Of a DNA stretch of 64,000 nucleotides, positions 35,900 through 49,800 are shown in pieces. Source of the stretch: Flammeovirgaceae bacterium (GTDB lineage Bacteria; Bacteroidota; Bacteroidia; Cytophagales; Cyclobacteriaceae). A model generated the notes under the pieces. It was not told where the DNA came from. It searched no databases and worked only from the letters and a program-made list of their open reading frames with translations. The stretch spans positions 2,603,225 through 2,667,224 of the forward strand of contig CP054185.1 of NCBI GenBank assembly GCA_015180985.1, in the 5' to 3' direction. How positions within the stretch are numbered: position 1 is the first letter of the stretch; each line of letters opens with the position of its first letter. The position numbers and the translations under genes are program-made.

Positions 35900-37804
35900 G
35901 TGAAAGACCTGCACACATACGTACGCAAGGGCAGCTTCTACGAAGCCGTTGTAGAAGATGGCTCGGATTTGATTTTTATTGTTGACTTTGAAGGGCATAT
36001 ACTTTATCACAATGCCTCCGTTCGTGAAACCCTGGGCTATGGAGCAAAAAAGCTGGTGGGCAAAAACTTTTTTGATTTCATACTGCCTGAAAGCCGGGAG
36101 GTGTTTCAGGTAGCGTTCAGGAAGAGCACACGAAAGACCTACAATGAGAAGGTTGAGTTTCAGTTTCTTTGCAAAGATCGTTCCTACCGGTTTCTGGAGT
36201 TTAACTCCATTAACCTCAAGATGAAAGGCGGACCTGCGGGTCTGATACTCGATTGCCGCGATATAACCCAGCGAAAGAAGGATGCAGAAGAACTGGTTCG
36301 CCTTCAAAAGGCCAAGGAACAATTTCTTGCCAATATAAGCCATGAAATACGCACCCCAATTAACGGCATTGCCGGCATGGCCGGCCTTTTAAGCAGTAAC
36401 CCCAGTGCCGAAGAGCGTGAAACATACCTTAATGCCATCCGGCATTCGGCCGAAAACCTGAAAGTAATAATTAACGACCTGCTTGACCTGGCTGCTATTG
36501 AATCGGGGAAACTTAAATTCGAACGAATTCCATTTAATGTTAACGACCTGATTACTTCACTGATTAGCACCTTTACCTATCAGGCTCGTGAAAAGAAACT
36601 TGAACTGAAAAGCAATGTTGATGAAAAGGCTAACCGTATTTTACTGGGTGACCCTGTTCGTCTTAATCAAATCCTCATTAATCTGATCAGCAACGCCATT
36701 AAGTTCACTCATGCCGGATCCATTATTGTTACCTGTTTGGTAGAGCGTGAACTTAAAAACAAATGCTGGTTGCGCATATCCGTTAAGGATACCGGAGTGG
36801 GCATACCCAACGATAAACTGCAAACCATCTTTGAGAGTTTTAGCCAGGCTGACGAAACCGTAACCCGGAGGTACGGAGGAACCGGCCTTGGGCTGGCCAT
36901 TGCCAGGCAACTGGTTGAACAGCAAAAAGGCTCTATCACGGTAGAAAGTACGGAGCACAAAGGCTCAGTGTTTACCATCATTATCCCCTATCCCATTGGC
37001 AATGTAACCCGATTTAAATCACGGCCAACGGCAGCACCAACGAAGGCTTTGCAAAAAGGAATTCGCGTGCTGCTTGTTGAAGATAATGATATCAACAGGC
37101 TATACGCACAAAGCATATTGAAAGGCTGGCAATGCAAAACGCATGCGGCCGAAAACGGATTGGTAGCTATTGAGAAACTAAAAAGCAATACCTATGATGT
37201 TGTTCTGATGGATATTCAAATGCCCGTAATGGATGGTTATGAAAGCACCCGTGCCATCCGGCTGATGGCGCCACCAGCCGGCAAAATTCCAATCGTTGCA
37301 CTTACTGCCAACGCCACCAAAGCAGATGTTGACAAATGCATGGCAGCCGGAATGAATACCTACCTGCCCAAGCCGTTCACACCTGACGATCTCTATCAGA
37401 AGCTATTTATTGAATTGAAGATCCTGCCCTCGGGCCTACCGGCAATTCAATCAAACACAACTCCGTTGTACGATTTAAGTTACCTTAAAAAAGTTTCTGG
37501 CAACAGCGAACCATTTATTAAAGAAATGATCCAAACATTTCTGCAAACAGCTCCGCAATTACTCAACCAACTTGTTCATTCGAGGGATACAAGAGACTGG
37601 CAGGGCGTTTCGAAAATGGTGCATCAGATTAAGCCCTCGCTTACGTTATTAGGTATTCACTCGCTTAAAGAAAGTGCCGCCAACCTGGAAACTGAATACC
37701 GGCAGGGTGCACCATCTGCGGCAGCCAAAACCGAACTGGAACGGTTTACCGGTACGCTAAAGCGGGCAATTGATGAGTTGGCCCGGTTTAATGCCGGTTC
37801 ATAA
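35900..37804 (+). CDS. cytoplasmic hybrid sensor histidine kinase (PAS-HisKA-HATPase-REC-Hpt)
   Basis: The 634-aa protein has a PAS sensor (about 10-130: GSDLIFIVDFEGHILYHN), a HisKA phospho-His148 (FLANISHEIRTPINGIAG), a HATPase_c domain (DTGVGIP, GGTGLGLAI) and a receiver with Asp438 (VVLMDIQMPVMDG). A C-terminal Hpt domain has His575 (MVHQIKPSLTLLGI). No membrane helix is present, so it senses an internal cue. The start is GTG 35900, 2 nt after the regulator. A full internal phosphorelay (His-Asp-His) feeding the NtrC receiver is likely. Its stop overlaps the end of the opposing giant gene by 17 nt. Confidence 0.94.
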   Translation: MKDLHTYVRKGSFYEAVVEDGSDLIFIVDFEGHILYHNASVRETLGYGAKKLVGKNFFDFILPESREVFQVAFRKSTRKTYNEKVEFQFLCKDRSYRFLEFNSINLKMKGGPAGLILDCRDITQRKKDAEELVRLQKAKEQFLANISHEIRTPINGIAGMAGLLSSNPSAEERETYLNAIRHSAENLKVIINDLLDLAAIESGKLKFERIPFNVNDLITSLISTFTYQAREKKLELKSNVDEKANRILLGDPVRLNQILINLISNAIKFTHAGSIIVTCLVERELKNKCWLRISVKDTGVGIPNDKLQTIFESFSQADETVTRRYGGTGLGLAIARQLVEQQKGSITVESTEHKGSVFTIIIPYPIGNVTRFKSRPTAAPTKALQKGIRVLLVEDNDINRLYAQSILKGWQCKTHAAENGLVAIEKLKSNTYDVVLMDIQMPVMDGYESTRAIRLMAPPAGKIPIVALTANATKADVDKCMAAGMNTYLPKPFTPDDLYQKLFIELKILPSGLPAIQSNTTPLYDLSYLKKVSGNSEPFIKEMIQTFLQTAPQLLNQLVHSRDTRDWQGVSKMVHQIKPSLTLLGIHSLKESAANLETEYRQGAPSAAAKTELERFTGTLKRAIDELARFNAGS

Positions 37805-40800
37805 CGGCTAGTTTACGCTGGGTAACTGCCTTGCCGTGTTTATTGATAATAACAATGTACATGCCATTGGCAAGTTTGCCGATATCCACCTCTTGTGGTA
37901 TGGACAGGTCTTCATTCAGTTGGCCCTGGCCTACAACTACACCCCGTTGGTCAATTAGGCTATACGTGTAGCCGCGGGTACTTACCTTGTTTGAGAAGGA
38001 ACTTTCTATTGCAAAATTAAATTGCTTTGATGCCGGATTCGGATAAATAACTATGTCTTTTACTGCGGCCAGCGCAGGATCATCCTCAACACCAACAACA
38101 GTTGAACCGGTTTTCGGTGGAGACTGAACGATGCGGGCCTGGTGTATCCGCTTGGTGGCATTATCCTGAACCCATGCAACAAGGTAAAGATTAGGGTTGT
38201 TAACCCCAATAGGTATATCAATTATGGATCGGATGGATTCAACCTGGGTCGTATTGTATACCCACGTATTTGAAACCAACTTGCCTTCGTTGCCCAGCAA
38301 CATCTTACGAAGCACATTAATATTGCCTGCCAGGTTTGTTTCAACCAACCCAATGTAGAGTCGTACCGGAGTATTTAATGGTTGTGTTGTATTGACATAG
38401 CGGAATGTAACATCGGCTTTAATAGAGTCGTTGGTCGTTGGTAACTGTTGAATGGATATCATAAATACAGAGTCTTCCAACGCGCGCCTGTCAACTTCTA
38501 CGGCCGTAATCTTGGTTTGATCACCATTAAAGTTCGTTCCGAAATAATCCCCGACTATACCGTCCATAATACCCACCGGAGGAGATTGAATCAGGTAATA
38601 CAGTTTACGTGCGTCCGGATCAATTTTGTTTTGCTGATAAATCGGATCGTTAACATCCGGATTTCCGATGTGATACTGAATCTTAAAGAAGTCGGAGCTA
38701 TCCTTAAAAGTAAACTGGTTATTATACAGGTTATTGAGGTAATCGTTTGTTACAAGACTTATGCCTGAGTTTGTAAAGTATTCAACCAGTACATTACGCT
38801 GTTTTTCACCAATAAATACATTATCAAAGGCAAACCCGTCAAACGGAAGATCAGGCACGCCATTTACAGGCGGTGGCGTACCGTTATCGCTATTGCTGCC
38901 AAAAGCAATACGGAAAATCACCTGGTCACGATCAGCCATCGGGATCTGATCCAGATTATGGCGTGCATTTTTCCATCCGCCCTGGCGGTCCGTCCAGCCA
39001 AACTGGCCAAGTGGTTGAATTCCAGGGTTACCGGTAAGGGCCCTTCCGTTATACCAATTAATTCCAGGGCCGCTGTCATCCCCAATAATATGCCAGTTAA
39101 TCCCACCATCTGTTGAGTATTGCAGCACCGCTCCATCAAAGCGGGCTTCTGAATCCGCCCAATAATCAAGCGATATCATCGGACGCTTAATGCTCCTTAA
39201 ATCAAGACAAGGCCCAATAATTGCAGAGCGTTCATTATTGTAATATCGCGACTTATCCTGGTTTACAGCAAAGTTGGGGTTAGTGCCGGTCCACCAGGCG
39301 TTCGTACCAGAAGATGCTGAAGTAATAACATTGCCAGCGGGCAGGCCGAATACCCAACTGGTATCGCTGGCAGCTCCGGTTTGATTTGCCTTTGAGCTGA
39401 ACCATGAACCCTGACCCAATTCAAAATCTTCAAAGTAACTTGTTACCGGAGTGGGTGCTGAATAATCCAGAATGGTTACAGTAATAGTGGTGTCCTTCAA
39501 ACAGCCATCGTTTGTGAGTACGAACAAGCGTACATTTTTCTGACCGAATGCATCATAGCGGTGTCGGGGATTTTTAAATGTACCGGAGGTACGGCCGGCA
39601 TTGCTTTGTGCAGGTGGCACAGCATCGGTAATCGCCTGTGCCGGATAATTATTGATTACATTAAATCCATCACCAAATCGCCATTCGTACTGTATAATCG
39701 TGCTTATGCCTGCATCACTATTATCAGTAAACTGTGTATCATCTCCCTGACAAAATTCACTCCAGGAAAAGTTTACCTTTGGTACAGGGCCTATACGGAT
39801 TGACTTGATGGTGTCATGGAAGCATCCCTCCGAAGTAGTTACCCGTAACCTAACCGGATAAAATCCATCTCCCGGAAAACGATACACAGGCTCCTGTAAA
39901 GTATTTGTGGTCCCAGTACCATCATTAAACTCCCAGAACCAACTTGCCAAGGTGGCACCGTACGTGTTGGGTGTAGTCATGAAGGATGACTCAAGCATGA
40001 CTGCATCGATATCTTCGCAACTATTACCTGCGTCAATAACTGCCTTGGGTGAAGCCGTTACCCGAATGGGGCGCGTAACAGGGTTCGATGCGCCCAGGCT
40101 GTTAGTAAAGGTATAGGTAATTGGGTAAACACCAGGAGGAAGTCCATCGGTGTTAAGCCTGAATTTCTTTGTACCGGAAACATCAAATGTTATCCGGCTG
40201 CTGATAATCGGATTGGTACTGGAGAAAACAGCTGACTCAGGTGGTGTTAATGCTGTAATATCCGGTATAAGAGGCTCTTCAATCAATATAAGTTCTCCTT
40301 GGTTATTGCAGATAAATGCTACTCCGAGATTTAATGGATCAGGGTTTTCATTTTGCACCCTGAAATTCACAACTGTGATGGGGTTGACAACAACAGTTTT
40401 TTTAGGAGCACTGAAACAGCCGGTGGCCGGATCCTGGTACGTATAGGTAATGACGTTTGGTGGTTGAGGAGTAATGTTAGCAATGGATGGAAAGAAGGTT
40501 AATCCCGAAATACCCGGTCCACTAAACACACCACCTATGGGTACAGCTGCAAACGTTAAATCTTCAGGTGGCTCATTTTCAGCATATACCGATTTTAACA
40601 CACCGGTAAACAACACCGAGTTGAGTGTATCACGGACAGCCACTACAACCTGATCATTAACCGGACCGCAAACCCCTGGAGGATCATTGGTCGTCAACGT
40701 AAACGTCATCATCAGGTTGGTTGCAGCACGCTCGGCCGCATTAAGTGTGTACGAGGTTACCGGATTATTGATGTTACCGAATTGGGCGGGCACACCCCCA

Positions 40801-43800
40801 CTCCAGGTAACCGAAGTTGTTGAGCCGCCAAAGGAGCCGTTCAGATTAATGTCTTCGTATTCGCAAATGGCAAAGTCGGCACCGGCAAATACTTTAGGGG
40901 CCTCTTCAACAGTTACCGTGTAATCAGCAAACACATTTGTACAAGGACCTGCACCGTCCGGATCAAATGCGGTTAACCGGAACACCAGCGAAGTGCCAAC
41001 GTCAGCCTGTACGGTATCGTATACGGCCGTTACGTTAAGCCCGGTGATACTGCTTACTGACAAGGTTCCGCCACCGGTGATGAGGCTCCAGGCTCCGCTG
41101 GAAGCGCTGCCACCAATAGTACCCGAAAGGTTAATGCGCTGGGGCTCACAAACGGTAGCAGGCAACGGCACCGAAGCAATGGCTGCGCGGTTAACATTAA
41201 GGGTAAACTGACTTTGTACCGGTGAACATACGGCCGAAGGACTGGTAACGGTAAGCGTAAATGTAATTGTAGTATTGACATCGGAAGGATGAACGGTGTA
41301 AACCGGATTAATAATTGTGTTGCTGCTCAGCGAGCCCGCCCCGGTGTGCGTCCAGAACACCGTTCCGTTAGCAAAACTTGCCGGTGTTGTGCGCGCAGCA
41401 AAATCAAAGGTTGGTGTACCCTCACAAACCGCATCGTTGTTACCGGCTATAGCCACAGGGGCCGGAGTAATGGTAAGTTGCATAACATCATTGATGCTGC
41501 TGCAACTTCCGCTGCTAAACCCGGTTAAGGTAAACGTAACAACCCCGGTTTCAGTTGGAGAAGAAAAGTAGGTTGGCGTTAGCGTATTGGCATTAAATAG
41601 TGACCCTGAACCGGTATGCGACCAGAACACGCTGGCCACGTTAAGGGCAGATGCCGGAACACTTTGTGATGAAAAACTAAAGGTTGATCCCTGGCATATT
41701 TCTTCGTTACTGCCTGCATCAACAAGTATTCCCGGTGTTATTGAAAGCACCATCTGATCAGTTACATCCGGGCAAACGCCATTGCCAAAAGCAGTAAGTG
41801 TAAAGGTTACCAACCCGGTTTCACCAACCCCGGCAGTGTAAACAGGTGTTAGTGTAGTTGCGCCAGACAGTGTGCCGGTGCCGGTGGTTGTCCATTGCAG
41901 CGAACTGTAATTCAATGCAAATGCAGCAATAAACTGAGTGGAAAAATCAAAGGCAATACCTTCACAGGTTTCTGCATCGCTGCCGGCATTAACAACAGCT
42001 GCCGGGGTAATGGTTAATTGCATTGCGCTGTTCACGGCTGCGCAAGTACCCAAACCGGTTCCGGTAAGCGTAAATGTAATTGTTCCGGTTTCACCCGATG
42101 CCGGCTGATAAACCGGGGTTAAGGTGTTGGCACTAAACAGGGTACCGGTACCGGTTGTTGTCCATAATAGTGAAGCTGTGTTGGAGGCATTTGCCGGAGT
42201 GCCCTGCGTGCTAAAATCAAAAAGACTACCCTGGCAGATTTGTTCGTTGCTGCCGGCACTGACTACCGGAGGTGGTGTAACAACAAGATTCATCTGATCA
42301 AGTACCGATGCACAACTGCCGTTACCGGTAGCCGTGAGGGTAAATACAAGGGTACCCGATTCACCCACACCCGGCACATAGGTTGGCGATAACGTTGTGG
42401 CGTTGAATATTGTACCTGAACCGGTGGTAGTCCACAGCAATGAACTAAATGCTGATGCCGAAGCGGGCGTAGTTCGCAGGCTAAAATCGATAGATGATGT
42501 CTGGCAAACTTCGGCATCACTTCCGGCATTTACAACCGGTTTGGGCGTAATGGTAAGGTTCATGGTACTGTTTACCGGCAGGCAGCTTCCGTTTCCATTG
42601 GCTGTAAGTGTAAACGTTAAGGTGCCGGTTTCACCCAAAGAAGGAACATATAAAGGCGTAAGTGTACTGCCATTGAAAATTGTACCGCTACCGGTAGTTG
42701 ACCAACTAATTGAACTGAAATTGCCGGCTGTAGCTGGTGTTGCCTGGCTGCTGAAATTAAAGGAAAGTCCTTCACAGATTTCTTCGTTGCTTCCGGCACT
42801 AACAGCAGGTGCGGGTGTTATGGAGAGCGTCATCTGACTCGTTTTATCCGGACAGCTACCGTTACCAAAGGCTGTTAGAGTAAACGTTACATTACCAACT
42901 TCGCCAATACCGGGTGTATAGGTTGGGGTTAAGGTTGTTGCATTGGTAAGGGTACCGGTACCCGAACTCGACCAGAGCAACGAGGAGTAATTACTTGCCG
43001 CGGCAGGCGTTGCCTGTGATACAAAGTTAAATGCTACCCCGGCACAGGTTTCTTCATTGCTGCCGGCATTAACCGCAACGGCCGGTGTAATTGTCAATGT
43101 CATTGCACTATTCACTGCCGAACAGCTACCCGGACTGGTAGCCTCAAGGGTAAATGTCACAGGCCCCACTTCAGCCGGGTTGGGCAAATAGGTGGGGGTA
43201 AGTGTAGTGGCATTAAACAACGTACCCGTACCCGTATGCGTCCAGTTTAGTGAAGCGTAGTTTGTAGCACTTGCCGGTGTGCTCTGTGTATTGAACGCAA
43301 ATAACGTACCTTGACAAATTTCTTCAGAACTACCTGCGCTAACAACCGGTAGCGGAGTAATGGTTAACTGCATGACATCAACTGCATCCGGACAAGCACC
43401 CGTGCCGGTAGCCGTAAGGGTAAAGGTTATAACTCCTGATTCAGCCGGAGCAGGTGAATACGTTGGTGTGAGTGTAGAAGCATTTGTCAATATACCTGCG
43501 CCTGTGGTTGTCCATGTAAGTGATCCGAAATCAACTGCCGAAGCAGGAACTGATTGGCTGCTAAAGTTAAACACCGTACCCTGGCAGATTTCTTCATTGC
43601 TTCCGGCATCAACTACCGGGCTTGGTGAAATGGTTACCAGTAATGGTGATGTTTCAACTGCACAACCGGTAACAACGATGGTTTCGGTAACCTTTACGGA
43701 ACCTGTTCCCGCTCCTGCCCAGGTTACTGTTATAGAGTTTGTGCCAGTTCCGGAGGTGATGCTGCCTCCGACAACCTCCCAGTTATACGTATTTCCAATA

Positions 43801-46800
43801 ACATTTGGAGTTGAGTAAACAACGCCTGCTTGATTGGAGCAAACCGAGTTTGTACCACTGATAACCGGAGAGGGATTGGGATAAATTGTAACCGGATAAA
43901 CGGGTGTTACTACTGAGCACGAACCTACCGTTTCAGTTACCTGCAAGGTGCCTGAGCCTGCCGCGCCCCAATCAACAGTTACCGAATTATTGGTTGCCGA
44001 ACCTACAATTGTTCCGCCCGTAACCACCCAGTTATAGGTATTTCCGGCAACAAAAGGTGTAGAGTATGTAACCGCTGTAGCACCTTCACAAACAGTATTA
44101 TCGCCAGAAACAACAGGAGATGGTATCGGATTAATAATGACGGTAAATGAGGGTGTCGTTACAGAGCAACTGCTTGCAGGAATAAATTCGGTAACTGTAA
44201 CCGAACCCGTGCCGGCACCACCCCAGTTAACCGTTATGCTGTTCGTGCCCGCCCCGGAAATTATGCTCCCACCAACCACGGTCCATGTATAGGAATTACC
44301 CGGAACATTAGGCGTTGAGTACACAACCCCGGTTTCGTTGGCACATACTGAACCGGCACCACTGATTATCGGTGTCGGTATAGGATTAATGTTTACAGAG
44401 AATACTGGAGTAGTTGTAAAGCAACCCGTAGCAATAATGGTTTCGGTAAGTTGTATGGTTCCGGTGCCGGCTCCACCCCAATCAACTACAATACTGTTAC
44501 CGGTTGAGGGTCCATCAATTGTACCACCGGTAACAACCCAGGCATAGGATCGGCCGGCAACCAGTGGTGTACTATAAACTTTATCCTGATCGTTTGCACA
44601 AACGGTATTATTTCCACTAATAACAGGTGTTGGGGTCGGGTTAATCGTTACCGACATCGGTGTTGCACTCACCGCACAACCGGTAGGGGTAAATTCAGTA
44701 AGCGTAATGGTACCTGCTCCTGCCCCACCCCAATCAACAACTATTGAATTTGTTCCAATTCCAGAGACGATTGTTCCGCCAGAAACCGTCCAGTTATATA
44801 CATTTCCAGGGGTATTTGGCGTACTATACACTTCACCGCTCTGGTTTGCACACACAATTGCCGAACCGGAAATAACTGGTGCAGGTGCCGGGTTAATAGT
44901 TACATTATAAACAGGCGTGGTGATCGAACACCCTGTCAATACAACAGTTTCAACCAGTTGAACGGTACCTGTACCCGGTGTGCCACCCCAATCAACCACA
45001 ATGCTGTTTCCTGTACTGGAACCATTGATTACACCACCGGTGACTGTCCAGCTATATGTGTTCCCGGCCACAAAAGGCGTACTGTAAATCACACCAAGTT
45101 CATTGGCGCACACCGTATTATCACCCGAAATAGCAGGAGTTGGATTAGCATTAATGGTTACTGCAAGTGGAGCAGACGTGGTTACACATCCGGTTGAGGG
45201 AATAAATTCAATAAGGGTAACAGAACCTGAACCGGCACTTCCCCAGGTAACTGTTATGGAATTAGTCCCCCCTCCTGCAGTAATGGTACCACCCAGCACC
45301 GACCAGATATAAATGTTACCGGGTACGTTAGGAGAAGAATAGCTTAATCCTGCCTGGTTGGCACACACAGTTGTAGTGCCTGATACAACTGGCGTGGGAT
45401 TCGGATTTATCGTGACTGCATAATTCGGAGTAAGCGTAGAACATGAGGTGGCCGTGATCGTCTCTGTTACCCGTACCCAGCCCGGACCCGCTACACCCCA
45501 GTCTATCGTTACGCTGTTGTTGGTGGCCGGCCCTACTATCGTGCCGCCCGATACTTCCCACAGGTACGTACTGCCCGCATTGTTGGTGGTGCTGTACACC
45601 ACGCCCGTCTGACCCGCACATACTGAGTTCACGCCAGCAACCGAGGGCGTGGGCGTGGGATTGATCGTTACGTTATATGGCGCAGTGGTCGTGGCACAAC
45701 CCGTGGCCGTTACCGTCTGCGTTACCTGTACGGTACCCGTGCCGGCCGCTCCCCACGTTACCGTGATGCTGTTCGTGCCCGCCCCGGCCGTGATGCTCCC
45801 GCCCGTTACACTCCACGCATACGTGTTGCCCGCTACCAAAGCCGTGCTGTACACCAACCCCGCCTGGTTCGCACACGCTGTGGCAGGGCCCCCTATGACG
45901 GGCGTGGGATTCGGATTTATCGTGACTGTATAATTCGGAGTAAGTGTGGCGCATGATGTGGCCGTTATCGTTTCTGTTACCCGTACCCAGCCCGGACCCG
46001 CTACACCCCAGTCTATCGTTACGCTGTTGTTGGTGGCCGGCCCCACTATCGTGCCGCCCGATACTTCCCACAGGTACGTATTGCCCGCATTGTTGGTGGT
46101 GCTGTACACCACGCCCGTCTGACCCGCACATACTGAGTTCACGCCAGCAACCGAGGGCGTGGGCGTGGGATTGATCGTTACGTTATATGGCGCAGTGGTC
46201 GTGGCACAACCCGTGGCCGTTACCGTCTGCGTTACCTGTACGGTACCCGTGCCGGCCGCTCCCCACGTTACCGTGATGCTGTTCGTGCCCGCCCCGGCCG
46301 TGATGCTCCCGCCCGTTACACTCCACGCATACGTGTTGCCCGCTACCAAAGCCGTGCTGTACACCAACCCCGCCTGGTTCGCACACGCTGTGGCAGGGCC
46401 CCCTATGACGGGCGTGGGATTCGGATTTATCGTGACTGTATAATTCGGAGTAAGTGTGGCGCATGATGTGGCCGTTATCGTTTCTGTTACCCGTACCCAG
46501 CCCGGACCCGCTACACCCCAGTCTATCGTTACGCTGTTGTTGGTGGCCGGCCCCACTATCGTGCCGCCCGATACTTCCCACAGGTACGTATTGCCCGCAT
46601 TGTTGGTGGTGCTGTACACCACGCCCGTCTGACCCGCACATACTGAGTTCACGCCAGCAACCGAGGGCGTGGGCGTGGGATTGATCGTTACGTTATATGG
46701 CGCAGTGGTCGTGGCACAACCCGTGGCCGTTACCGTCTGCGTTACCTGTACGGTACCCGTGCCGGCCGCTCCCCACGTTACCGTGATGCTGTTCGTGCCC

Positions 46801-49800
46801 GCCCCGGCCGTGATGCTCCCGCCCGTTACACTCCACGCATACGTGTTGCCCGCTACCAAAGCCGTGCTGTACACCAACCCCGCCTGGTTCGCACACGCTG
46901 TGGCAGGGCCCCCTATGACGGGCGTGGGATTCGGATTTATCGTGACTGTATAATTCGGAGTAAGTGTGGCGCATGATGTGGCCGTTATCGTTTCTGTTAC
47001 CCGTACCCAGCCCGGACCCGCTACACCCCAGTCTATCGTTACGCTGTTGTTGGTGGCCGGCCCCACTATCGTGCCGCCCGATACTTCCCACAGGTACGTA
47101 TTGCCCGCATTGTTGGTGGTGCTGTACACCACGCCCGTCTGACCCGCACATACTGAGTTCACGCCAGCAACCGAGGGCGTGGGCGTGGGATTGATCGTTA
47201 CGTTATATGGCGCAGTGGTCGTGGCACAACCCGTGGCCGTTACCGTCTGCGTTACCTGTACGGTACCCGTGCCGGCCGCTCCCCACGTTACCGTGATGCT
47301 GTTCGTGCCCGCCCCGGCCGTGATGCTCCCGCCCGTTACACTCCACGCATACGTGTTGCCCGCTACCAAAGCCGTGCTGTACACCAACCCCGCCTGGTTC
47401 GCACACGCTGTGGCAGGGCCCCCTATGACGGGCGTGGGATTCGGATTTATCGTGACTGTATAATTCGGAGTAAGTGTGGCGCATGATGTGGCCGTTATCG
47501 TTTCTGTTACCCGTACCCAGCCCGGACCCGCTACACCCCAGTCTATCGTTACGCTGTTGTTGGTGGCCGGCCCCACTATCGTGCCGCCCGATACTTCCCA
47601 CAGGTACGTATTGCCCGCATTGTTGGTGGTGCTGTACACCACGCCCGTCTGACCCGCACATACTGAGTTCACGCCAGCAACCGAGGGCGTGGGCGTGGGA
47701 TTGATCGTTACGTTATATGGCGCAGTGGTCGTGGCACAACCCGTGGCCGTTACCGTCTGCGTTACCTGTACGGTACCCGTGCCGGCCGCTCCCCACGTTA
47801 CCGTGATGCTGTTCGTGCCCGCCCCGGCCGTGATGCTCCCGCCCGTTACACTCCACGCATACGTGTTGCCCGCTACCAAAGCCGTGCTGTACACCAACCC
47901 CGCCTGGTTCGCACACGCTGTGGCAGGGCCCCCTATGACGGGCGTGGGATTCGGATTTATCGTGACTGTATAATTCGGAGTAAGTGTGGCGCATGATGTG
48001 GCCGTTATCGTTTCTGTTACCCGTACCCAGCCCGGACCCGCTACACCCCAGTCTATCGTTACGCTGTTGTTGGTGGCCGGCCCCACTATCGTGCCGCCCG
48101 ATACTTCCCACAGGTACGTATTGCCCGCATTGTTGGTGGTGCTGTACACCACGCCCGTCTGACCCGCACATACTGAGTTCACGCCAGCAACCGAGGGCGT
48201 GGGCGTGGGATTGATCGTTACGTTATATGGCGCAGTGGTCGTGGCACAACCCGTGGCCGTTACCGTCTGCGTTACCTGTACGGTACCCGTGCCGGCCGCT
48301 CCCCACGTTACCGTGATGCTGTTCGTGCCCGCCCCGGCCGTGATGCTCCCGCCCGTTACACTCCACGCATACGTGTTGCCCGCTACCAAAGCCGTGCTGT
48401 ACACCAACCCCGCCTGGTTCGCACACGCTGTGGCAGGGCCCCCTATGACGGGCGTGGGATTCGGATTTATCGTGACTGTATAATTCGGAGTAAGTGTGGC
48501 GCATGATGTGGCCGTTATCGTTTCTGTTACCCGTACCCAGCCCGGACCCGCTACACCCCAGTCTATCGTTACGCTGTTGTTGGTGGCCGGCCCCACTATC
48601 GTGCCGCCCGATACTTCCCACAGGTACGTATTGCCCGCATTGTTGGTGGTGCTGTACACCACGCCCGTCTGACCCGCACATACTGAGTTCACGCCAGCAA
48701 CCGAGGGCGTGGGCGTGGGATTGATCGTTACGTTATATGGCGCAGTGGTCGTGGCACAACCCGTGGCCGTTACCGTCTGCGTTACCTGTACGGTACCCGT
48801 GCCGGCCGCTCCCCACGTTACCGTGATGCTGTTCGTGCCCGCCCCGGCCGTGATGCTCCCGCCCGTTACACTCCACGCATACGTGTTGCCCGCTACCAAA
48901 GCCGTGCTGTACACCAACCCCGCCTGGTTCGCACACGCTGTGGCAGGGCCCCCTATGACGGGCGTGGGATTCGGATTTATCGTGACTGTATAATTCGGAG
49001 TAAGTGTGGCGCATGATGTGGCCGTTATCGTTTCTGTTACCCGTACCCAGCCCGGACCCGCTACACCCCAGTCTATCGTTACGCTGTTGTTGGTGGCCGG
49101 CCCCACTATCGTGCCGCCCGATACTTCCCACAGGTACGTATTGCCCGCATTGTTGGTGGTGCTGTACACCACGCCCGTCTGACCCGCACATACTGAGTTC
49201 ACGCCAGCAACCGAGGGCGTGGGCGTGGGATTGATCGTTACGTTATATGGCGCAGTGGTCGTGGCACAACCCGTGGCCGTTACCGTCTGCGTTACCTGTA
49301 CGGTACCCGTGCCGGCCGCTCCCCACGTTACCGTGATGCTGTTCGTGCCCGCCCCGGCCGTGATGCTCCCGCCCGTTACACTCCACGCATACGTGTTGCC
49401 CGCTACCAAAGCCGTGCTGTACACCAACCCCGCCTGGTTCGCACACGCTGTGGCAGGGCCCCCTATGACGGGCGTGGGATTCGGATTTATCGTGACTGTA
49501 TAATTCGGAGTAAGTGTGGCGCATGATGTGGCCGTTATCGTTTCTGTTACCCGTACCCAGCCCGGACCCGCTACACCCCAGTCTATCGTTACGCTGTTGT
49601 TGGTGGCCGGCCCCACTATCGTGCCGCCCGATACTTCCCACAGGTACGTATTGCCCGCATTGTTGGTGGTGCTGTACACCACGCCCGTCTGACCCGCACA
49701 TACTGAGTTCACGCCAGCAACCGAGGGCGTGGGCGTGGGATTGATCGTTACGTTATATGGCGCAGTGGTCGTGGCACAACCCGTGGCCGTTACCGTCTGC

